DNA of 64,000 bases from Limnomonas spitsbergensis (taxonomy: Eukaryota; Chlorophyta; Chlorophyceae; Chlamydomonadales): assembly GCA_037349105.1 (NCBI GenBank), contig JAYJMM010000030.1, positions 62,001 to 126,000 on the forward strand, given 5' to 3'. The position numbers and the translations under genes are program-made. Position 1 is the first letter of the stretch; each line of letters starts with the position of its first letter. The notes below the pieces were generated by a model. It was given only the letters and a program-made list of their open reading frames with translations. It had not been told where the DNA came from and did not search any database. Below, one piece after another: positions 28,908 through 37,931 of this stretch.

Positions 28908-29571
28908 TACCGCTGTGGCAGACCTGAGCCCTCTGGAAGCATGCACGGTCCTGCGGGAGCTGAAGTGCATCAGGACCGACGTGATAGACCTGGGACCTCT
29001 TGTGTCATGCACGGTCCTGGAGAAGCTGAACTGCAACATTACCACTGTGGCAGACCTGGGTCCTCTGGCGGCATGCGTGGCCTTGAGGAAGCTGCAATGC
29101 TACCATACCTTCGTGGCAAACTTGAGCCCTCTGTCGGCATGCACGGCCCTGGTGGAGCTCGACTGCAGCGAGACCTCCGTGACAGACCTGGGCCCTCTTG
29201 CGGCGTGCAAGGCCCTGTGCGACCTGAATTGCAGAATAACCGATGTGAAAGACCTGGGCCCTCTTGCGGCGTGCACGGCCCTGTGCGACCTGAAGTGCAG
29301 CCATACCGCCGTTGCAGACCTGAGCCCTCTGGTGTCGTGCACGGCCCTGAAAGCGCTGAACTGTAGCGGGACCGCCGTTGCAGACCTGAGCCCTCTGGTG
29401 TCGTGCACGGCCCTGAAAGCGCTGGACTGTAGCGGGACCGCCGTTGCAGACCTGAGCCCTCTGGTGTCGTGCACGGCCCTGAAAGCGCTGGACTGTAGTA
29501 AGACCGCCGTGACAGACCTGAGCCCTCTGGTGTCTTGCACGGCCCTGTCGAAGTCGAGTTTCTTTTTTTGA
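28908..29571 (+). pseudogene. F-box/LRR gene 4, 3' part
   Basis: LRR coding continues right of the family C element: TAVADLSPLEAC, then about nine units, ending ALSKSSFFF-stop. Three consecutive units (29320-29490) are near-identical 69-bp copies reading GTAVADLSPLVSCTALKAL. It is the other half of the gene starting at 24647. Unlike genes 2 and 3, it does not end in telomere-like sequence. Confidence 0.82.
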
Positions 29572-29752
29572 CTTGTTTGAGGATTGTGAACAAGGTTATT
29601 TTACAACGACCATCATTGTGAAGTGAATGCGGGTGTTGTCGAAAACAACAATATGATGGGGATGTTTTTTGCCAGAGGTCGGATGGCGGGCACAGGTCAC
29701 ATGTGCGTCATGGATGTCATGTTCCAGAGCCGCGCTTAAAATAAAAAAATAT

Positions 29753-30088
29753 ATGGTAAAAATGGTCAACAAGGATGCAGCATGGCGTGTCGTTGCAGCC
29801 GCGGCAAAGTTGGATTATTGTGTCCGTGAATCATGCACCCCCCCAAGCAAGCAGCACACGAAAGAACCCTGAGAAAGTTGACGGCAAAAATACAAATCAG
29901 AATGGCCGAGTTGGACAAAACGGTCAGAGAAATGTCCCAAAAAGGCCGAAGCAATCAAGAGACCGTGAAAAGTTCTTGCTGAATTGGACATTCTGATTGC
30001 CTTGTTCGAAAACGGACGGCTCGATGCACGGCATCCATTTTGCGCCCGTGCTCCCGAGACATCCTCCAGCTTTCATGTCCCTGAGTAG
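29753..30088 (+). pseudogene. Small frameshifted gene of unknown family
   Basis: Three coding-like pieces follow one another in different frames: VNKDAAWRVVAAAAKLDY, then (after a run of seven C) LRKLTAKIQIRMAELDKTV, then (after an A run) LAELDILIALFENGRLDA, ending at TAG 30086-30088. The middle part would form a charged helix or coiled coil. The two frame breaks sit on homopolymers, so either the gene is decayed or the assembly has errors. No family recognised. Confidence 0.4.
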
Positions 30089-30556
30089 TTCTTGAGAGTG
30101 CTGCGTATTTACGGGGATGCTGGGGAGTGCTGAGTAGTTCTTGAGAGTGTTGCGGATTTACGGGGATGCTGGGGAGTGCTGAGTAGTTCTTGAGAGTGCT
30201 GCGTATTTACGGAGATGCTGGGGAGTGCTGAGTAGTTCTTGAGAGTGCTGTGTAGTTCTTGAGAGTGCTGCGTATTTACGGGGATGCTGGGGAGTGCTGA
30301 GTAGTTCTTGAGAGTGCTGTGTAGTTCTTGAGAGTGCTGAGTATTTACGGGGATGCTGGGGAGTGCTGAGTAGTTCTTGAGAGTGCTGCGTATTTACGGG
30401 GATGCTGGGGAGTGCTGAGTACTTCTTGAGAGTGCTGTGTAGTTCTTGAGAGTGCTGCGTATTTACGGATGCTGGGGAGTGCTGAGTAGTTCTTGAGAGT
30501 GCTGCGTATTTACGGGGATGCTGGGGAGTGCTGAGTGGTTCTTGAGAGTGCTGCGT
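30083..30556. repeat. 49-bp tandem repeat, about 8 units with 20-bp insertions
   Basis: The unit is TAGTTCTTGAGAGTGCTGCG followed by TATTTACGGGGATGCTGGGG and AGTGCTGAG. Some units carry an extra 20-bp TAGTTCTTGAGAGTGCTGTG, giving 69-bp spacing. It abuts a family D terminal repeat at 30557. Confidence 0.93.
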
Positions 30557-30991
30557 AGTGTCAGGTTCGAGTGTAGAGGCCGCAAATCCAGTACATTGAA
30601 AGCGAAACTCATTAAAAAAGCTTTGTTGGGGCTGTTCTGAAATGCAACAACACAGCCATCAATCCACGGGCACTTCACAACTCAGAATTACAGTGCATAT
30701 AGCTATCAAAACGTGTTCTCCAATCAAGTAAAAACTAAGAATGGTCTACAGACTTATTCGATTCTTCATCACATAATTTCTTGAACGTCATTCTTGCAAG
30801 CGCAAGGAGCCAAAATGATTTATAATGACAGACAAGCCCATCCGCTCGATTTCGTATCCGTTTCCAACGTTTGATCATTCCAAAGCAATGTTCGATGTAT
30901 ATCCTGTTCTTGAACATTGCCTTGTCTTTTGTTCCAATCTGCTGAGGATTCTTCTCGTTTGACTTTGCTATATATATATATATATATATCC
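30557..30991 (-). mobile_element. Family D end scrap, IS5/PIF-like fragment and (TA)n run
   Basis: 30557-30573 is the outer part of the family D terminal repeat, with TA at 30574-30575. From about 30690 to 30968 lies a second copy of the IS5/PIF-like fragment, with minus-strand RIYIEHCFGMIKRWKRIRNR. A TA run (30969-30991) then joins it to unrelated sequence. 30576-30689 has no recognised content. Confidence 0.75.
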
Positions 30992-31017
30992 GGTCCCTCC
31001 TGAGCTAAAGCTCCTCG

Positions 31018-31128
31018 CTGATGGCCAGTCTCAACAACGCCCTCACTGCGTTCTCCTTGCCTACCACGGGGCGGAAGCGCACCCGTGCAATGACGATACG
31101 ACTCGTGTGCAGGATCTGCGCATGCAGT
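31018..31128 (-). other. Possible 3' exon fragment of an unknown gene
   Basis: The minus strand reads RIVIARVRFRPVVGKENAVR, then ALLRLAISEEL-stop. It resembles a real C-terminus in composition but is cut off by repeats on one side and the TA run on the other. It could be a further exon of the ubiquitin-like gene or an unrelated fragment. Confidence 0.3.
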
Positions 31129-31180
31129 GAGAATGGGCAGTTGGTCGGTGAGAATGGGGCAGTTGGTCGTCACATACAGG

Positions 31181-31465
31181 AATCATGCATGCAGCGCGGT
31201 CAAGTTTTTCACCGAATCAGCCAGGCAGGCAGGAAAGTGAGACCAAATGTCAACAGTACCTGTCAGCAGGTAGGCAGGCAGGAATCATGCATGCAGCGCG
31301 GTCAAGTTCTTCACCGAATCAGGCAGACAGGAAAGTGAGACCAAATGTCAACAGTACCTGTCAGCAGGCAGGCAGGAATCATGCATGCAGCGCGGTCAAG
31401 TTCTTCACCGAATCAGGCAGGCAGGAAAGTGAGACCAAATGTCAACAGTACCTGTCAGCAGCCCG
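31181..31465. repeat. 94-102-bp tandem repeat, three copies, overlapping the ubiquitin-like gene 3' end
   Basis: Units begin AATCATGCATGCAGCGCGGT at 31181, 31283 and 31377 and end GTCAACAGTACCTGTCAGCA, which also forms the immediate 3' flank of the ubiquitin-like gene. The array therefore grew from the gene's own 3' end. Confidence 0.9.
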
Positions 31466-32489
31466 TGAGTCTCAGCATGAGCATGACTGTCCACTTGTTC
31501 GAAACGTTGGAGTTCAGGAGCAGGTCGTCCATGTCCAGCTGCTTACCCTCTGAGATCAGGCGCATCTGACCTGTTGGGATGCCTTCAATGTCCCTGATGT
31601 GCCTGGCCAGGTCGTGGACTGACATCCCAGGTTCACAGGTGACGGTGATGGTCTTTCCCGTCATCGTTTGAACAAACACCGTGGGGGCGCCGAGGAGTGT
31701 CCTGGAGACGACGTGCACAGCGTGGACTGCTGGGTGGTCCGTGCGCTGATTAAATGCACACTCAACCTCTGGCTCCTTCAGCTCAAGACCGTCTGCACCG
31801 ATGACACGCAGGTCTAAGTTCCTACACTTCGGGTCGTAGACCAAGCGCAGGGCGCCGATGACGTCGGACGGCCTCGAGACGCCATCGTAGGCGTAGATGC
31901 AGACGGATGCTGCCCCTGCACCCGCGCTCGTGTCGCCATGGCTTGTGACATGTAGCTGTCTTTTCCTCGAGTTAGCGGGAGCGGGTGTGGGTGTGGGTGT
32001 GGGTGTGGGTGTGGGTGTGGGTGTGGGTGTGGGCGTGGGCGTGGGCATGGGGGCGAGAGCGACCGCGATGCAGCGCAGGTGGTAGCCCGGGACCTGCCAG
32101 TGGGACAGATCTGGACCTCCTCCAGAGTGCGCATGCATGGCTGTCAAGGACAGGGCCATGCGCCGTATCTTTGTAGTTTCGGTCTTCTGATCGAGCGTGC
32201 TGTGTGGCACGTTGGAGATGCCAAGCTCCTTGTACACCTCGTCCCTGATATCCGTGTTGAGGAGAAGCGCGTGCCACAGCTCGTCCACAGCAGGCGAAGG
32301 GGACATGCTTGCTGCCAAGGAAAGGCCTTGGTTTGGGGGGGGGGGAGAGTACATGGCTAGCTGCTTCGTGTGCAGGAACAACTTAAGAGCGTGCACCACA
32401 GAGCTCGGTTGATCCAAGGAGCGCGTCAGTGTGCGCAGTTTTTTGGTGCCCGAGCTGTCTTGAAAATGATAGAGCGGGATGCTACACAT
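31455..32489 (-). CDS. Ubiquitin-like domain fusion protein (GRDP/DUF1399-like N-terminus)
   Basis: 344 aa. Residues about 55-95 contain SPSPAVDELWHALLLNT, typical of the glycine-rich-domain-protein (DUF1399) N-terminus. A Thr-Pro run follows, encoded by a GTGTGGGT-type microsatellite (about 31984-32045). A middle domain precedes the C-terminal 75 residues, which are clearly ubiquitin-like: VQTMTGKTITVTCEPGMSV, GIPTGQMRLISEGKQLDMDD and finally MLMLRLTGC. Ubiquitin ends RLRGG. Here the terminal Gly-Gly is replaced by Gly-Cys and nothing follows, so conventional processing and conjugation are unlikely. A scaffold or proteasome-binding role is inferred. A broken copy of its 5' end lies at 6218-6262. 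Confidence 0.85.
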   Translation of the reverse strand: MCSIPLYHFQDSSGTKKLRTLTRSLDQPSSVVHALKLFLHTKQLAMYSPPPPNQGLSLAASMSPSPAVDELWHALLLNTDIRDEVYKELGISNVPHSTLDQKTETTKIRRMALSLTAMHAHSGGGPDLSHWQVPGYHLRCIAVALAPMPTPTPTPTPTPTPTPTPTPTPAPANSRKRQLHVTSHGDTSAGAGAASVCIYAYDGVSRPSDVIGALRLVYDPKCRNLDLRVIGADGLELKEPEVECAFNQRTDHPAVHAVHVVSRTLLGAPTVFVQTMTGKTITVTCEPGMSVHDLARHIRDIEGIPTGQMRLISEGKQLDMDDLLLNSNVSNKWTVMLMLRLTGC

Positions 32490-33362
32490 GGTGGTGGTGG
32501 TGATGGGGGAGGAGGGGCTTCGGACCAGGATGATTGTGACCTACACACCAGACATTTGATCACTTCAGTTCGTGTTTGAGTTGGAAACGATAAGAAACAA
32601 TGTAGGGATGAGAACACAACAAACTGAGTAGGGATGAGAATACAACTAAGGACCTGCGTACCGGTTTGCAAGTGGAGCGCAAAAAAGGGCTGCTCTTTTG
32701 CGAGTTGCAATTGAAATGCATGCACGCATACGCGACATATGATTGGGCAGGCAGAGACGAAAGAGAATGCGATATATGTGGGATCTCACCTGAACAATGC
32801 CCAATTCAATATAATCCAACCCGCTTTAGCGTCGAAGTCGCTTGGTTGATATTTGGAGGTGGCTGAAATTCGTGACCTCAGAACCAATATCAAGTGTCTC
32901 CTCTTATTTCGATTTGGCAATAAAATGGCGTCTTTGATACTCGTGGTGTTACCCCTACAAGATTTTTTTCGGATGTGACACCCGATGACACCCCATGACA
33001 CCCGATGACACCCTACTATCCATATTCCATCCATATTCAGACCACCCATGCAAGGAAGTTCCCCGTGAACTTCACGGGTTTCGGTGAAAAGCAATTTTGG
33101 TTCTCGGCGTGACAACACACACGATCGCGAGCAACTGGATTCAAAAACCAGCTCAAGATATGGAGGAACTTGAATCTCCTTGCGCAAAAAATGATCGGGA
33201 TGATGAACCTCTCGAAATCCTTCTTCCCGGTCTTCAGGATCAGGTAATATAGGTTGGGGATGTTTACTTTTCTGAATTCTGGGTGCAGTAACCCAATTCG
33301 AAATGACGTGAACGGATCATGGGCAAAATGAGTAGTTCGAGGGTGTCAAGCAACCAAATATA
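32490..33362. other. Intergenic; homologous to the upstream block of ankyrin gene 1
   Basis: From about 33060 to 33350 it matches 6265-6440 and 6590-6655, the region before the first ankyrin gene, and is probably promoter-proximal. 32960-33015 has a short ACACCCGATG-type repeat. 32580-32950 shows no gene or repeat I can support. Confidence 0.6.
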
Positions 33363-33630
33363 ACCCACTGACTCCAATGCATCACCCATGCAACCCATGC
33401 AACCCACTGACTCCAATGCATCACCATGCAACCCATGCAACCCACTGACTCCAATGCATCACCATGCAACCCATGCAACCCACTGACTCCAATGCATCAC
33501 CCATGCATCCCATGCAACCCACTGACTCCAATGCATCACCCATGCAACCCACTGACTCCAATGCATCACCCATGCAACCCATGCAACCCACTGACTCCAA
33601 TGCATCACCCATGCAACCCATGCAGGACCC
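33363..33630. repeat. Minisatellite at the start of ankyrin gene 2
   Basis: Units of AACCCACTGACTCCAATGCA plus TCACCCATGC, with length variants, repeat about seven to eight times. Each unit carries ATG triplets. One reading frame gives [10 protein letters not shown] repeats at the N-terminus of the ankyrin protein. Two units are present in gene 1 (6815-6880) and about one in gene 3. Confidence 0.92.
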
Positions 33631-35683
33631 ATGCAGGGCATCCACGACGTGTTGGAAAGACATCGATTCCCATCAGCTGGCCAACATCCTCATCCGCACC
33701 GGCGAATGGGAGGACCCACGGGGGGGACATCAGCTTGCGGCGTCGACCGTCTGCCGTGCCTGGCGTGACTGCGTCTTCGAGGACCCTCGCACCATTGTCA
33801 GACTGATGATGGAGGTCTTTGGCGATGCCCAGAAGGTGTTGTACAAAGTGGTCGTGTGGAACAATGACATGGCTGCGAGGGTCGCGAGAGAACTGTTGCA
33901 AGCGTGGGGGGCGAGGGCAGACGGCCAGGACGGTCGGGAGTTGGTAAGGGCATGCAGAGGAGGGCACGAGTCCAACGCACGCATGCTCTTGGAATGGGAG
34001 GAGCACGCGCCCTGTGCCGACTGCCAGGAAGGCGAAGCTCTTTGCCAGGCAGCTCTCCACGGCCACTTACCCATCGTACGCATGCTGTTGGAATGGGAGG
34101 AGCACGCACCCCGAGCCGACTGCCAGAGAGGCAAAGCCTTGTGCATGGCAGCTAGAGGCGGCCACGATTCAATCATGCGCCTCCTCTTGGAGTGGCCACA
34201 CCACGCACCCCTTGCCAACTGCAGGTTCGGCACGGCGTTGGTCCGGGCAGCTGAGGGGGGCTCCTTGAGCACCGTGCGCCTCCTTTTGGAGTGGCCACAC
34301 CACGCACCCAGTGCGGACTGCAGTGAAGGCCTGGCGTATAGCATAGCAGCTCAGAACGGCCATGATCCCATCGTGCGCCTCCTATTGGGGTGGCCACGCC
34401 ACGCGCCCCGTGCTGACTGCAGAAACGGCATGGCGTTGATCCGGGCAGCTGAGGGGGGCTCCTTGAGCACCGTGCGCCTCCTCTTGGAGTGGCCACACCA
34501 CGCACCCCGTGCGGACTGTCAAGATGGCTTGGCGTATTGCATGGCAGCTCAGTACGGCCATGAACCCATCGTGCGCCTCCTATTGGGCTGGGGAGAACAC
34601 GCGCCCCGCGCGGACAGCCTGCGCTGCCTTGCGTATTCCGTTGCAGCTCAGAACGGCCACGAGTCCGTCGTGAGCCTCATACTGCGTTGGGGAGAACACG
34701 CACCCCGCGCGGACTACGACAATGGTATTGTACTGATCCGGGCAGCTCAGAACGGTCACGAGGCCGTCGTGCGCCTGCTGTTGGGTTGGAGAGAACACGC
34801 GCCCCCAGCGGACTGTCAAGATGGCGTTGCGCTGGTAGAGGCAGCTCTGAACGGCCACGAGGCCGTCGTGCGCCTGCTGTTGGGTTGGAGAGAACACGCG
34901 CCCCCAGCGGACTGTCAAGATGGCTTTGCGCTGGTAGGTGCAGCTCAGAACGGCCACGAGGCCATCGTGCGCCTGCTGTTGGGTTGGAGAGAACACGCGC
35001 CCCGCGCGGACTGTCTAGATGGCTTGGCGCTGGTAGAGGCATCTCAGAACGGCCACGAGGCCGTCGTGCGCCTGCTGTTGGGTTGGAGAGAACACGCGCC
35101 CCCAGCGGACTGTCAAGATGGCTTGGCGCTGGTAGAGGCAGCTCAGAACGATCACGAGGCCATCGTGCGCCTGCTGTTGGGTTGGAGAGAACACGCGCCC
35201 CGCGCGGACTGTCAAGATGGCTTGGCGCTGGTATGGGCAGCTCAGAACGGCCACGAGGCCATCGTGCGCCTGCTGTTGGGTTGGAGAGAACACGCGCCCC
35301 CAGCGGACTGTCAAGATGGCTTGGCGCTGGTAGTGGCAGCTCTGAACGGCCACGAGGCCATCGTGCGCCTGCTGTTGGGTTGGAGAGAACACGCGCCCCC
35401 AGCGGACTGTCAAGATGGCTCGGCGCTGGTATGGGCAGCTCAGAACGGCCACGAGGCAATCGTGCGCCTGCTGTTGGGTTGGAGAGAACACGCGCCCCGC
35501 GCGGACTGTCAAGATGGCTTGGCGCTGGTAGAGGCAGCTCAGAACGGCCACGAGGCCATCGTGCGCCTGCTGTTGGGTTGGAGAGAACACGCGCCCCGCG
35601 CAGACTGTAGGGGTGGAGAGGCCTTAAGGGTAGCTGCTATGTACCCCGCCGTGGAGCAATTGCTTATTGCCCATTGGAACTGA
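33464..35683 (+). CDS. F-box and ankyrin-repeat protein 2
   Basis: Up to 739 aa. The start is uncertain because about 55 N-terminal residues come from the minisatellite, and the conserved part begins near [13 protein letters not shown]-box-like motif [17 protein letters not shown], then about 18 ankyrin repeats of 33 aa. The C-terminal ten (34740-35620) are near-identical 99-bp units that alternate between HAPPADC and HAPRADC. It differs from gene 1 mainly in repeat number and in WREHAP instead of WGEHAP, so each gene has homogenised its own array. Putative SCF substrate receptor. Confidence 0.86.
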   Translation: MQPMQPTDSNASPMHPMQPTDSNASPMQPTDSNASPMQPMQPTDSNASPMQPMQDPCRASTTCWKDIDSHQLANILIRTGEWEDPRGGHQLAASTVCRAWRDCVFEDPRTIVRLMMEVFGDAQKVLYKVVVWNNDMAARVARELLQAWGARADGQDGRELVRACRGGHESNARMLLEWEEHAPCADCQEGEALCQAALHGHLPIVRMLLEWEEHAPRADCQRGKALCMAARGGHDSIMRLLLEWPHHAPLANCRFGTALVRAAEGGSLSTVRLLLEWPHHAPSADCSEGLAYSIAAQNGHDPIVRLLLGWPRHAPRADCRNGMALIRAAEGGSLSTVRLLLEWPHHAPRADCQDGLAYCMAAQYGHEPIVRLLLGWGEHAPRADSLRCLAYSVAAQNGHESVVSLILRWGEHAPRADYDNGIVLIRAAQNGHEAVVRLLLGWREHAPPADCQDGVALVEAALNGHEAVVRLLLGWREHAPPADCQDGFALVGAAQNGHEAIVRLLLGWREHAPRADCLDGLALVEASQNGHEAVVRLLLGWREHAPPADCQDGLALVEAAQNDHEAIVRLLLGWREHAPRADCQDGLALVWAAQNGHEAIVRLLLGWREHAPPADCQDGLALVVAALNGHEAIVRLLLGWREHAPPADCQDGSALVWAAQNGHEAIVRLLLGWREHAPRADCQDGLALVEAAQNGHEAIVRLLLGWREHAPRADCRGGEALRVAAMYPAVEQLLIAHWN

Positions 35684-35739
35684 GCACTTCCTGGCAGTCT
35701 CCTTGTCTTCCTTAGGTTTGTATAGGGAGAGGGCATGTT

Positions 35740-36235
35740 GAATGTGATGATGTGACTATTGCCTCCACAGACTGGCGGGGCTTCTTGCACGGAATGCCCT
35801 GATGTCCTCATGGCTGCTGCTGCCTGAAAGAACAGGGGTTCCATCATGGATTTTGTTCAACATGATTCGCAATATTACCCATGTATTTGTCAATGTTGTC
35901 GTAAGTGATGATGTGACTATTGCCTCCACAGACTGGCGGGGGGCTTCTTGCACGGAATGCCCTGATGTCCTCATGGTTGCTGCTGCCTGAAAGAACAGGG
36001 GTTCCATCATGGATTTTGGTCAACATGATTCGCTATATTATCCATGTATTTGTCAATGTTGTCGTAAGTGATGATTAGACTATTGCCTCCACAGACTGGC
36101 GGGGCTTCTTGCACGGAATGCCCTGATGTCCTCATGGCTGCTGCTGCCTGAAAGAACAGGGGTTTCATCATGGATTTTGGTCAACATGATTCGCAATATT
36201 ATCCATGTATTTGTCAATGTTGTCGTAAGTGTGTT
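35740..36235. repeat. 161-163-bp tandem repeat, three copies, chimeric
   Basis: Each unit joins 3' flank of the ankyrin gene (GACTATTGCCTCCACAGACT) to family D transposase 3' sequence (TTCGCAATATTATCCATGTA). Copies start at about 35744, 35905 and 36068. The chimera must have formed before the tandem amplification. Confidence 0.9.
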
Positions 36236-36370
36236 GAAGAATGCCCTGATGTCCTCGGATGTAATCGTGGCTGCTGCTTTCTCATTGATTACGAATTTTC
36301 TTTTTTAATTTAGAAAATATTGGAATTCAGGAGAATATGGTGACAAGAACAAGGGAACAAAACATTTTTC
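36236..36370 (-). pseudogene. Family D transposase C-terminal scrap
   Basis: It matches the coding sequence of the last 60-70 codons of the family D transposase on the minus strand, with two deletions. No terminal repeat. Confidence 0.82.
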
Positions 36371-36431
36371 AAGAACGAGACATTATTTTCGGCACATACG
36401 ACAGAATGTCCAATCTGCGCAGCTTTGATGG

Positions 36432-36690
36432 AGCAGCGACAAACTCATCAATCAATATTGGTCAGGGGTTTCTGTCAGACCGGAGGGAACGTGTAAAAAT
36501 GTACAACCATTTGTAGATGGATGAAAGAGCAGCGACAAACTCATCAATCAATATTGGTCAAGGGTTTCTGTCAGACCGGAGGGAACGTGTAAAAATGTAC
36601 AACCATTTGTAGATGGATGAAAGAGCAGCGACAAACTCATCAATCAATATTGGTCAAGGGTTTCTGTCAGACCGGAGGGAATGATACAGC
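36432..36690. repeat. 96-bp tandem repeat of transposase 5' sequence
   Basis: AGCAGCGACAAACTCATCAA begins units at 36432, 36528 and 36624. Each unit encodes a fragment of the family C transposase N-terminus followed by a stop codon, with an internal deletion relative to the intact gene at 36764. Confidence 0.93.
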
Positions 36691-36763
36691 TTTGCCAGAC
36701 CAAGGTGAAACAGTAAATCTGACCGTGTATTATTTTCGGTACATACGACAGAAGAATAGAATA

Positions 36764-37852
36764 ATGTCCAATTTGCGCAGCTTTGATCGAGCAGCGACAA
36801 AACTCATCAATATTGGTCAAGGGTTTCCGTCAGACCGGAGGAAACGTGTAAAAATGTACCCACTCCCGTACCGCGAGTGCGTTGTCTCCATTTGCAACTA
36901 CCTTGGCAGCATCAGAGGAACTTCCGCCATTGTCAAACCCTCCTCTGCAACCATTTGTAGATGGATGAAAGAAATACTCCCCAAACATGGGAAATCAGGT
37001 CCTCGTAAAAATACCATTACCGAACTCATGTTGCTTGCGATCCGGGCTTACATTGCAGAGAACCCTGTGGCCAGGGCTCTTCAAGTACGTCGGTTTTTGT
37101 TTGAAAAATATGGAATCCAGGATTTGAGCGAGAACCTGGAGTTCATCGCAAGGAAGAGAGAGTTTGTAAGAGAACTCAACTTGTGTTCAACCCGGGGCGA
37201 TGTCATCGTTTCGATCGATGAGAGCGGTGCAGACGAAAGGGGGCATCCGCTTTATGGATATGCGAAGAGGGGACAACCTTCCATCGTCTACCATCCACCG
37301 GTCAAAGTTTCGAAACATGTCCGTACTTCTCTATTGATGGCTGTCGCATCAGACGGGACGAGGTCTCACATTCTTCGCACAGGTAGTGTTGACAATGAAA
37401 TATTTGCTGATTTCATATTGGCGATGCCATTTCCCAAGGGCTCTGTCCTACTCATGGACAACCATAGCATGCACGGCACCGAAGCAGTGCAAGTGGCAAT
37501 GGTGGTCAAAGGATACCATGTCTTGTACACGCCTCCTTACAGCCCAGAGTTCAACCCGATCGAAATGGTGTTTGGGACCATCAAGTCGGAATACTACTCA
37601 ATACGGTATAATCGTGACTTTGTGTCCGTCGAGAAGGCATTGGAGGACATGATTGTGAAACATGGGACACCTCAAAAGCTGCGAAACTACATTCGGCACG
37701 TGACCGACCTTGTGGGAACGCTCTATCAAAAAGCTCAAATTATAGAAGGGCTCGAGGATGCAGCTACCCCACATCCGACTCACTGCATCAACCAACGATG
37801 GAATGGTCATAATTCCAGACTACAAACAAATCCATCGCAAACAATTACATAA
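36764..37852 (+). CDS. IS630/Tc1-mariner-like DDE transposase, family C
   Basis: 362 aa from the ATG at 36764 (MSNLRSFDRAA). The frame is open from 36617 only through repeat sequence. Helix-turn-helix around residues 45-70. Triad: SIDESGADERG (D152), LLMDNHSMHG (D232) and EFNPIEMVF (E267), a DD34E spacing. All motifs are intact, making this with family B the best candidate for an active enzyme. The Fanzor gene starts 79 bp after its stop. Confidence 0.92.
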   Translation: MSNLRSFDRAATKLINIGQGFPSDRRKRVKMYPLPYRECVVSICNYLGSIRGTSAIVKPSSATICRWMKEILPKHGKSGPRKNTITELMLLAIRAYIAENPVARALQVRRFLFEKYGIQDLSENLEFIARKREFVRELNLCSTRGDVIVSIDESGADERGHPLYGYAKRGQPSIVYHPPVKVSKHVRTSLLMAVASDGTRSHILRTGSVDNEIFADFILAMPFPKGSVLLMDNHSMHGTEAVQVAMVVKGYHVLYTPPYSPEFNPIEMVFGTIKSEYYSIRYNRDFVSVEKALEDMIVKHGTPQKLRNYIRHVTDLVGTLYQKAQIIEGLEDAATPHPTHCINQRWNGHNSRLQTNPSQTIT

Positions 37853-37931
37853 GGATGTTTCAACATACCCAAAACAAGGACGTTCTTATGCCCACAAACC
37901 AATACTTGACCATCGTCACCCAACCGATCAC

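Larger units (their letters stand above)
25631..28909 (+). mobile_element. Family C element, 5'-truncated, inside an LRR gene
   Basis: It matches the family C copy at about 37428-40706 at close to full identity. It begins within the transposase gene (FPKGSVLLMDN region) and ends with the family C right end (CCTAACCTGGCAGAGGTG, last base 28907), then TA (28908-28909). The right flank CCGCTGTGGCAGACCTGAGC is an LRR unit, so the original insertion was at the TA of a GATACCGCC repeat phrase. The left part was later lost. Confidence 0.9.

Noticed and set aside
31984..32045. Telomere or regulatory GT-rich element
   Set aside because: It is a (GTGTGG)-type microsatellite that codes for the Thr-Pro linker of the ubiquitin-like protein.
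32580..32950. Short frames between the ubiquitin-like gene and ankyrin gene 2
   Set aside because: They are under 70 codons, overlap each other on both strands and have no motif.
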